This document shows positions 55,261-64,000 of a stretch of 64,000 nt of DNA, piece after piece. Position 1 is the stretch's first letter. Each line of letters starts with the position of its first letter. The position numbers and the translations under genes are program-made. The notes under the pieces are model-generated. The model saw only the letters and a list, made by a program, of their open reading frames with translations. It was not told the origin of the DNA and did not search any database. This DNA is from Parietaria judaica (lineage: Eukaryota; Streptophyta; Magnoliopsida; Rosales; Urticaceae). Location of the stretch: positions 17,080,532 to 17,144,531 of the forward strand of contig OX940871.1 in assembly GCA_954871525.1 (NCBI GenBank). The letters run 5' to 3'.

Positions 55261-58200
55261 TATGTTTATTGGTAAATACGAGTACTAGCCAAAGTTATAT
55301 TTAGATTCTAAGTTAATTAGGAATCAAATTTATATTATACAGCTTTGTATTTTAATTTATTCACCACACGTAATCTTCAATTGAGATGAATGTTTCTTAG
55401 TGATAAAACTTGTCGATTTTTATAATTTGCAAAGAATATTTTATAAAGTAAATAAAAGTTTTCTTTCTTATTCAGAAAGCAAAACTTATTAGTGATTTTT
55501 TTTTTGTTTAAATTTCATCTGTTATTTATTATATTTTTCTTTTATTTAAGAATTTTTAAAGTAATACACGATTTGTGATTAATGATTTAATTTTAATTTA
55601 AAGTACAAAAAATTATTTTGATAAATTGTAATTATAATTATAATTTTTTTACAAGAACCTCAAAATTTATCTCGCTTAGGGTCCTATAAACTCAGGGCCA
55701 ACCGTGCTTCTAATATATCCAAGGTATAAAATCCTATGGTATACTATGGTAACTCTCTTTTTGCACGAGTGCGGGCAGTTCATGATAACTAATTTTTGGC
55801 ATAAGGATTGTTTTGCGAAAATTGCTTTTTGGACGTCGAATTTGATCTTTGACTGAAAACCTCATACTTTCTTTGTATCAACCTAGTGTAGGTTACCTAC
55901 ATAATCTCTCTGAACTCCACCTTGGTACCAAACTCGATTTTTTTTTTCTTTCATATCTACCATATTATTTTTAATTTGAGTAATAATTAACCTTTTTACG
56001 GAAACCTAATCGGTATACCATTGATTTTGTTATATACTCATAAAATCAGACCGGCACAGTAGGTCTCGCTTTTAAAAATTACTTAACGAAAACTCTATTG
56101 ATATACCCATTACCATCCTCAATACACCGTAACAGAACTTGGGGGCAGTTTGCAGAAAATGGTCTCTGAAAAATAGGATCTATCTGTCGAACTAATCACT
56201 TGTATTAGAAATATATTCTTATGAGAGATATTTTAATCATTTTATTTTGTGTATATATAAAACACGCCTTCTGACTACCATATTATTGTACATAACAGCT
56301 ATAGACAACACACTATATTTTATGCTGCATTTGTGACTGTATATACATGTACTCGCATTAAGATTCCAGATATACATTATCCATTCCCTAAGTCATTTAA
56401 AATGGAAAATTACTCATCAAATTATTTAACAACAAATTGATTCCCTAAGTCATCGAAATTGAATTATATACATGACATTACATTAGGAAAATAAGCCCTA
56501 CTTAATTTCATATCTTCCATGTACTTAAGCGTTGAATTATTCTAAACAATATATATAGTGACTTTGAATTAGGTCGGTTTTGGAGGTGTCTCATGTGTAT
56601 TGCTCGATTTGTAAGGATTGGATTGGAAATGTGGTGTCTATATCTTAACACATATTTAATCTATATATTAATTATTATAGTTTTATTAAATTAAATATGT
56701 ATTTCTTTCACGCGTTAGGCATAAAGAAGTATATCGCAACTTGGGTTCTGAATAAAATAAACAATAGTGATGTCTAAGTTTTCAGGGCAATTCTTATAAG
56801 CCACACAAGTTTCGGCGATGTGTCTTAACTCTCAATTAATTAAGTCTTAATCAAGATTAACAATAACCATACAGTGTTTGATGTGTTCATATATAAACTT
56901 TTTCTGTACTAGTAATTAAATGGTACTTGTATGAACTGAAAAAAAAAAATACACATTAATAATGAATATATAATGTACGAATTAGCCGAATGATAATTAT
57001 CGTCAAGGCTAAGCAATAAATTGAACGGAATTTGAAACGAAGCACCTATTATATAGATAAATAAAAAATATTAGTAAATTAAATAATTATATATATATAA
57101 TTGCACCACAATTAATATCTATCAAAATTCTAAAGAAAAAGTAAAGTGAAACACGTGCACTCACTAACAGGCGTGCTCGGAATTGCCATATAACCATTCA
57201 TTCCAAGATTTTACACCAAAACTATAATTGCAGCAACTCCGGCCGTGGAAACACACGTAAATAATCATAGCAAAAAAAAAAAAAAAATGTTTTTGTAAAT
57301 GATTAAAATCTCTTTTTACTGTTTTTCTTTTTCGTTTTCTTTTTCGATTTCACTGCATGGAAATCCCGGCCTTCACATTAACGATCGTGAGTTCATAGAA
57401 ATTAACAGTTGAAGCCAGTTTCGGCTGCTAGCCAGGCTTACTGTCAGTAATAGCTTGTGCTTCTCTCTTTGAGTTCATATATTTTATACAAGCATGATTA
57501 ATGTAATTGAATTGAAAATATAATAATAAGGAAACTTTATTTCCGTGACCCAAAAGAATTCTTCAGAGTCGTTAATAAAACAGTTTTGAAAAATTCAATC
57601 ATTATCTATCCAATTTTTATGAGGTCTCCAATTTGGGTTTTTCATATATCCTTAACAAAAAATAAATCCATATTGATCAATCATAAATTAAACAATATTA
57701 AATGAAGTCAGATAAATGTGCACACTTTGATGAACCGATAAAATCACACATGCAATGCCACGCTCATAGGCTCAATTTCTTGACTTAATTTAATATTAAA
57801 TAATTTATACATAATATTTTACAAGTAATTATATGAGTGTTATGATTGGTATGAGTCTTGAAATCGTGCTTGTTGTGTCTTTTTTTGATGAAGAAGCCAC
57901 TTTGAATGACCAACCAAACACTACTTGATGTTGATGACCCCAAATTAAAGGTTACATTTGCACAATTTGGTGATTGTGTGACTTTTATGAGAAGAAATCA
58001 AATTTGCTATCTCGCCCTTCTCTTTTTTGGATCTAATTTATGACATGGTAATTTGAGAAATTACACTTACGTAAGTTGATAAATTTTCTTGTCATTCATT
58101 TTGACAGTGATGTCGATATTCCAAGAAGGAAACAACCGTGGTTGCACTCATTTAATAAGATGATTTCAGTCATTTTCGCTTATATTGCTTTCTTTGTTTT

Positions 58201-58860
58201 CAATAATAAAAATAAGTAAAATATCGTTCTGAGTGACGGTGGATGACCAAGAATATTGTGATCTCACTCAAATTTTTCAAAATTAACTCTTTTTCTTAGC
58301 TTGAAAAATCTTAACAAATTTTTTTTTTTTACCCTTAAATAGACTTACTCAACCCTCCAACATACATAAATTAATATTGTTGATTGTCACCAACTAAATT
58401 ATAACATGGAAAACTAAAAGTACTAACACAAGTTCAGTATGATGAACTTAGAGGAGCAAAATCTACCGATTGTTAGTTTTTTTTATAACACTAAAAACTA
58501 ATTATTTTTTTCCTCTCGCTAGCAATTGTGTAGGAAGGAACTAGGAACAAAAATATATTTTCACCATTTTCCAAAATATTGGTCTTTTTATATTCGGTAG
58601 AAGACAATTTTGCTGTCATGAGACCGATACATTCATTTCTTGAAGATTGAAAAAACAAGGCATGAATGAGGGTATGAACTGGCAGCAGCAAAAACGTTGA
58701 GATTACACGTAACACACATCACAATTCACAACTAACCATCATGCACTCACCCACTCCGACACGCGCCAAGGGCATCTCTCATTCACTTCCCCGAGTCCTC
58801 CAAGACATAATGCACCGGAAATCGTTCGCAAGTTCAATGTATTAAATAAAAAAATATAAG
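55261..58860. other. AT-rich intergenic DNA, no gene seen
   Basis: A long AT-rich stretch with only short frames. Patches of more balanced composition (55740-56160, 57140-57470) show no recognised protein, tRNA or paired transposon ends. Confidence 0.5.
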
Positions 58861-58868
58861 TGTGAAAC

Positions 58869-59440
58869 TATGGGCGGAGCCAGAACTCTGACTAAGAGGG
58901 AGCGAAATTAATGAATTATAAATTTCATAATAAAACGAGATATTGAAAGTACTATTAAACATTGCATTATAACTATTTTTATGAACTTTCGGTTATGAAA
59001 ATAGTTCATTAGGATCTTTATATTATTAGAAATCTACATGTTACGTTCTCAAAATATATAATTTTTATTTCAATATTTAAAACTTTGCACGTCTTAAATT
59101 GATTAGTAGTTTTTATTCTCTAATTTTGTAAGTTGTAATCATTTTATAATTAAGTAAAGTAAAAAATTACCAGGAAAAAATAGGTTATAACCATAAAAAG
59201 TGTTGCTAAAAAACATTAAATAATATGGTGGGGTGGTGAATTGAACCAAGGGCTATAACTTGGAGGAGAACTTTAAAAGTAACAAAATCTCACTAGGCTA
59301 TAGTGATAGTTATCCTACAAACGCTATGTTTATTATTTATATATAAACTTTTAATGATATGAACAAATACAAATAAAACTAACGTGTTCGGACCAAGTGG
59401 GGGCGGCCGCCCCCGCTCCGCCCCCTTGGCTCCGCCCCTA
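58869..59440. mobile_element. hAT MITE, 572 bp, with GC-rich ends
   Basis: The ends are TATGGGCGGAGCCA and (reversed) TAGGGGCGGAGCCA, flanked by an exact 8-bp duplication TGTGAAAC (58861-58868 and 59441-59448). The interior is AT-rich without coding capacity. It contains a tRNA/SINE-like phrase on the minus strand (about 59230-59320, ending 'ggttcaattcaccacc'). Confidence 0.88.
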
Positions 59441-59448
59441 TGTGAAAC

Positions 59449-60600
59449 AAATGAAATTGAAGAGTACCTATGAGAATTTTCTTGGTCAAAGATCAAATTC
59501 GAAAACTAAAATGTAATTTTATATAGAGGTATGTCCTTATATGATACGAGTTTTGCCTGCACGGCCGCACCAATACCAAAAAAAGAGTTACCGCGAGTAT
59601 ATCATAAGTATAACGGACGATTTTACTAGCTTCTACAAAACAAATTAAGCTTACCTAAATGATTTCACTCGCTAAAATTTTAAACTATTTTCTCTCTATA
59701 TACTCTTTTTTTTCCAATTAGAATATAATTTTGTTGTCATCAATCAATTCATAACAAAGAGAACTCAAAAACTAATTAGAATTAGGCAGAAAATATGGTA
59801 CTTATTTACACGTTAATGCATTTTAATCCATTAACTGATGGCAACACGAAAGCTTCTACTAAATTTGATGAACTTAGAGAAACAAAACCTCGACTCAAAA
59901 ATCTATTTAAGCCTTCACCCAAAATATTACTCATTTTTGCACCAAAAAACAGAACAGTTTTGTTTTCACTAATCATAATTTCACAATGCTGAGTTTATTA
60001 ATTTAATAAAATAACTCGTTATTATAAAAATTGCAACCGTATTAATCATGCACTAAGATAGTTTTGGTGCCCATATTTTGAATTATTTTTTAATAATAAT
60101 ATTCAAACAAAAGAGAAACTCAAGTATAAATTCTTTTCGGATATGTATTATAAACCTACTCTTTTTGTTTTTAATTACAACTTTTTGTGTTTATGTACAT
60201 GTTACTTTTGTTGGGAATGGAATTCACTTTCGGCATTAGCGAACCCCGCCATCTATGCAATCCAGAGACGGCGGGGTTGACATTCTCCGACTTAGTCCTT
60301 GAGTTAAGGATTTTTAAAATTGAAATTATTTTTTTGTTTTCACCGAAAAATTGTAACTGATTACCGAAATATAAATACGGATTCCGCAGCCATTTTAAAG
60401 ACTCCACACATCAATTTTAAGCTTAAAAAATAATTCATAACATGAAAATTAGACAATAAATGTGGTATCTTATTTACACGTCAAGGCAAGCTCAATCCCA
60501 TGAAAGCAGCTCAAAACTTTCCTACACTCTTCAAATTAGTTTTCTTTTTTTTTTCCTTTATTTTCAGTATACGTACGTACGTAAACGCACGTCCCATTAA
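59449..60600. other. Intergenic DNA and MCU 3' flank, with a GC hairpin
   Basis: No gene recognised. AACCCCGCC at 60242-60250 and GGCGGGGTT at 60270-60278 form a 9-bp stem about 320 bases beyond the MCU stop codon. 'acgtacgtacgt' lies at about 60573. Confidence 0.5.
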
Positions 60601-62445
60601 CTAGCGCTCATGCAAAAACCCGCCTGCCCGCACCACATTTTCCGATGGCGCACGGCACGCTTCTCTGAGCGCCCCGAGCCGCGCAGCGTCGAATCCCCTG
60701 CGCGCCATGAGCTTGCGCTGCTTGGCGTCGAACCGGCTCTGGTAAAAGCCCTCGAAGGACGGCTCCTTCGAGGTCCGGAGGAAGAAGGCGTACCCCGCCA
60801 TGAAATACGCCGACGTCACGTAGAAGCAGATGGGCTCCATGACGTCCCAGGTCAGCTCCCAGAAGGTGAGCCTCATGAACCCGGCCGTCTGGACCACGAG
60901 ATACGTCAGCCCCAGCCACAGCTCTCTCCGCACCAGCGCCTCCGCGCTCCGGTCGATCTCCGCCTTCTGCCGCTCGAGCTCTTCGAGCTCCAGGCGCTCC
61001 CCGGGGCTGCCCCGCGGGGCCTGGGGAACGAGCATGTCTTGGATCGCCTTCGCCACCTGAAATAAACGACACCAAAAAGTTCGGAGCTGTTGGGTATAAA
61101 AAACATGGCTTCAGATTGTCGTTTCTTGACCCGAAAAAAATGGACCCTTTTTAATTTTAAATGAATCAAAGCAAGAACACAGAGAACCAGACATGGACAG
61201 AACAGAGCACACATAGTCAGAAGAAAAGGTGTCCGAAATTATTCTAAATCATCAACCACGTATTTTTCTTATACATATATATATATATATATATCCTAAT
61301 ATTTTTCTGACAATTTCTCACCGACCTGATACTTGGTTAAGCATGCTTATAGAGAAAATATGTGTGTATATATATGTATATAATATATATGAGAAAAAAG
61401 GAAAATTAAAATTAAAATCCAAAGATTTATTTGTTAAAAATCCTAGAGTGCAAGATGGCCAAGATTCTTGCGAAAATCTCTCGAACCCAGAATCTTATTT
61501 CCTTTTCTCACATCAAGATCATTTTTTTTTTTCTCTCTTTTAATGGATTTTTCATGGGTTTGATCATAATCCCAATGATCGTTTGAGTGATCTGGAGCCA
61601 TCGAGGAACGAAACTGAAGAAATGGTTTCAATTTGGTCCTTCGGGAATCACAATTTTCGCCTGTTGAAAAGAAAGAGAAAACACAGTAATCATAAAAACT
61701 CATCAGTTTCTCGGAATCGGAAAACCGTTTTCAAAAACATACTCAAACAAACAGTATCAAAGGCCTTGTCAATCAATCTCCCTAATTCATGATCACCACA
61801 CTCAAATCTCAAATCCGGAATCTGAAACTCGAAAACCGCAATCGTAAAAACAAGCGGAAATCGGACTCAAAATCGACGAATTGCCGGGAATTTTACCTGC
61901 TCGGGGTTGAGGAGCACGACGTCGCCGAAGACGACGACGCTCCCGCTCTCGTCGAGCTTCCTCGCGAAGCCCCGGCCGTCCTCCGGGCCCGGGCTCGCCT
62001 CCTCGCAGATCCGCACGAACTCGGCGTGCGGGATCCAGCTCCGCCCCGTCGCCCTCAGCCTCGCCTTCACCGCCTCCAGCTGCGAAACCCTAAGCAGCTT
62101 CCTCGCCGCCTCCGCCGCGAGGCCCTCCTCCCTCTCCGGCGGCGGAGGAGCCAGGCCATCGAGCCTGATCCGGTCCTTCGCAATGCCGACCTCCTTGATC
62201 CTCTCCATTAGGCTCTCTCCCGTCGGCAGCGACCGGAACTCCGGCGACATTGTCGCCGGCGGCGGCGCCGCCTTCCGGTGGAGGAAGCGGCTGAAGACCG
62301 CGCTGTCTCCGGGATCCGGAACCCGAGAGCTCCGACTCCGAATCATCGTCGTCATCGAGGAGGAGACTCTGCAGTTGGTGAGGCTCTGCGTAGAGATACG
62401 GCAGATATTCAAGAGACGCTGAGCCATTGCTCTTCTCGACGCCAT
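60601..62445 (-). CDS. MCU: Mitochondrial calcium uniporter (MCU) protein, two exons
   Basis: Predicted 334-residue pore subunit of the inner-membrane calcium channel that carries Ca2+ into the mitochondrial matrix. Exon 1 is 61897-62445 (183 codons), the intron is 61057-61896 (CAG|GTAAAA ... TTTCAG|GTG, phase 0, 840 bp), and exon 2 is 60601-61056. The N-terminus is Arg/Ser-rich with few acids (R-R-A-M-A-Q-R, S-R-S-S-R), as in a mitochondrial presequence. Exon 2 has a coiled-coil-prone Glu-rich stretch (about residues 203-226), a first membrane segment (about 230-247), the signature W253-D-V-M-E-P258 (WDxMEP selectivity filter, acidic residues present), and a second membrane segment (about 259-276) followed by a basic C-terminal tail. 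Length and two-exon form agree with plant MCU genes. The start at 62445 is the first ATG after stop-free AT-rich leader; a second in-frame ATG lies six codons on. Confidence 0.94.
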
Positions 62446-62509
62446 GGAAGCTCTTCGAGGTGTTTCAGAGAGAATAAATTGAATGAAAAAAAGATCGATT
62501 TTTTTTTCG

Positions 62510-62517
62510 TTTATATA
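62510..62517 (-). promoter_or_regulatory. TATA box of the MCU gene
   Basis: The minus strand reads ACTATATAAACG, a strong plant TATA box (TATATAAA at 62517-62510), about 65 bases upstream of the ATG, which would imply a very short leader. Confidence 0.55.
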
Positions 62518-62529
62518 GTGTAGGTTGTG

Positions 62530-63062
62530 GGGACGAAGCACGATATATTGGCCACTCCCGAGAAGCTGAATATATCGCGATACGTTTAAGTACATGAATT
62601 TTGGCGAGAATTTAATTCGGACCCCAAATTCGAGAATATTCGTTGTTTTGGAAAATCTTTAATATTCGATAAATATTTTACCGTGGCACTTGATAGACCT
62701 TTGCTTATTAGTAATTAATTATTATCTAATCGCCTTTTAATAGACCATTAATTAGTAAATATAGCTGTTAATAGTGGGAAACAGTCTATATATAAAACAA
62801 TTCTTTGTAATTTTCTATTCGTTTAACTGATAATAATGGTAAATACTTCAAGTTATGGTCAATTGCGCCGGTATTAAAATTTTATTTTATAATTGATATT
62901 GCACGAGTTACGGTAAAATAATAGCTCCGTTAATTTTTGTCAAGTAAATATAAGTAAAAAATATTTGTCGCTTCTACATATTTTTTTTATATTTTAATTT
63001 TAGTTCTCCTTTTTATCTATATTTTTTTATAGAAAAAATAAAAAATTGAACTGAATTACTGA
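62530..63062. other. MCU upstream region, no other gene
   Basis: Presumed promoter DNA of the MCU gene followed by AT-rich sequence. No further gene or repeat pair recognised. Confidence 0.5.
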
Positions 63063-63800
63063 GGGCATCTCTAACCTTGACACCATATTTGGAGTTGAAA
63101 TTACACTAAAATTGGTGTAATTTTAGCACTAAATTTATTTCATCTCCAACCACAACACCAAATTTCACACTAAAAAGAATATTCTCTATTATTATATTAT
63201 TAAATCATAGATTCTTTTTATACAAGATAAATTACAAAATTAAATAAAATAATAATAAATAATAATATAAAATTGAAAAACAAATTCAAGTTCAAATAAA
63301 TATTAATTACTCGGAAACGTATTACATTAAAATAACTAAAAAACACACAAGATAAATTACATTGTACTAACTCTCTGAATTACCAAATTCGCTCCACAAA
63401 TGTTCAATTAGTGCATTTCAGAGATCAAAATGAGGTTCTCTATTCCTGGTTTGTGTATTAATTTTGTATCTATATAAAGTAATATTTTATATTAACTAAA
63501 ATTAAAAAATAATTAAAAACATTTTTAAGTACAATAAACTAATCACACTATAAATTAAAATTACAAATCATGTAATCACTTTCTTAGGTAATAATACAAA
63601 TCATATTTAATTTAATACCATTAACTAACTTATTTTAACACAATATTTATTTATCAAAAAAAATTTACCGTGTGAACAGTGTCCCACCAAATATAGACTG
63701 CATTACGCTATAGTAGCGTTGCTTTTGGTGTCTCGTTGGAGTGAGACACTGTCTCCACTTACACCAAATTTGATGTTTTGGTGCATCCTTGGAGATGCTC
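63063..63800. mobile_element. MITE with GGCATCTC-type ends, 738 bp
   Basis: The left end reads GGGCATCTCTAACCTTG and the right end, reversed, GAGCATCTCCAAGGATG. TGA lies on both sides (63060-63062 and 63801-63803), so a 3-bp duplication is possible, although CTGAG on both sides would allow other readings. The subterminal regions repeat 'acaccaaattt' and its complement. The interior is AT-rich and non-coding. It is probably a PIF/Harbinger-type MITE, with the superfamily uncertain. Confidence 0.65.
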
Positions 63801-63803
63801 TGA

Positions 63804-64000
63804 GTTATTAAACATGGGTATTTTGCCGACTATAAAACGACTTGGATAATCGCCAACTTAATTGACAATAACTTACCAGTTACCAGTTACCACTATTATT
63901 ATTTCAATTAAAATTATTAAAATAATGTCTTTAATTTTACCAATGTGTCTTCATAAATAAGTACAATGTATCTACATTTTTCTTTCTTTTTCCCCAAGTG
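63804..64000. other. AT-rich end of window
   Basis: Nothing recognised; 'cagttaccagttacca' near 63878 is a short direct repeat. Confidence 0.5.

Noticed and set aside
60608..61214. Long open frames in other phases and on the plus strand over MCU exon 2
   Set aside because: GC-rich shadow frames of the MCU exon; the exon frame has the WDVMEP motif and matching splice sites.
61443..61703. 86-codon minus-strand frame inside the MCU intron
   Set aside because: No ATG-linked coding-like composition, lies between good splice sites, and has no recognised motif.
1..64000. CRISPR arrays, bacterial operons or phage-like systems
   Set aside because: No regularly spaced direct repeats of CRISPR type; introns, retroelements and plant gene families show plant nuclear DNA.

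Overview
This is AT-rich nuclear DNA of a flowering plant, probably a eudicot. Evidence: spliceosomal introns with GT..AG ends, a plant-type RING membrane-anchor E3 ligase (RMA class), a plant ELO/HOS3-like elongase, a mitochondrial calcium uniporter gene, and a dense layer of plant transposable elements (Ty1/copia, hAT, foldback Mutator-like, Helitron, Tourist-like MITEs, LINE debris). There is no prokaryotic gene organisation and no CRISPR array. The genus cannot be named from sequence alone.

Layout. 0-10.9 kb: gene-poor, with foldback (MULE-type) debris near 1.5 and 4.6-5.0 kb, a CpG-rich TCGCGA island at 5.3-5.55 kb, a decayed LINE RNase H at about 8 kb and a GAA microsatellite at 9.6 kb. 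10.95-15.88 kb: a decayed minus-strand Ty1/copia element with PBS, PPT and a truncated 3' LTR. 18.6-19.6 kb: an intact RMA-type E3 ubiquitin ligase gene (minus) with a 5'-UTR intron. 21.34-22.03 kb: a solo LTR with 5-bp target duplication. 22.42-26.00 kb: hAT element 1 (8-bp TSD TTTTCGAC), with transposase gene deleted in the middle. 27.2-28.4 kb: a CGATAA-rich transposon end and a roughly 220-bp duplication. 30.1-30.6 kb: a gene-like minus-strand ORF with a housekeeping-type promoter but no start codon. 31.55-32.3 kb: CT repeat, 27-bp minisatellite and a 45-bp-periodic array of TGTAAA-N4-TTTACA. 32.58-33.78 kb: a 1.2-kb non-autonomous hAT-like element. 35.37-36.31 kb: a two-exon ELO-like gene. 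40.08-41.07 kb: a 990-bp foldback MULE (9-bp TSD). 42.66-55.26 kb: two direct copies of a roughly 0.87-kb repeat ('R'), each broken by different transposons. Copy A carries a Helitron containing a Tourist-like MITE that contains a 3.5-kb hAT, plus a 1.79-kb foldback MULE. Copy B carries two small hAT elements, one holding another copy of the same MITE. 58.87-59.44 kb: a 572-bp hAT MITE. 60.60-62.45 kb: a two-exon mitochondrial calcium uniporter (MCU) gene (minus). 63.06-63.80 kb: another MITE.

The three clearly intact genes (E3 ligase, ELO-like protein, MCU) are functionally unrelated single-copy-style genes standing in transposon-filled DNA; nothing suggests a cluster. The most informative structure is the 42.7-55.3 kb nest, where the uninterrupted sequence of one R copy reveals the exact empty sites of the insertions in the other. 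Introns and element ends were read by eye; no alignment or database search was run.
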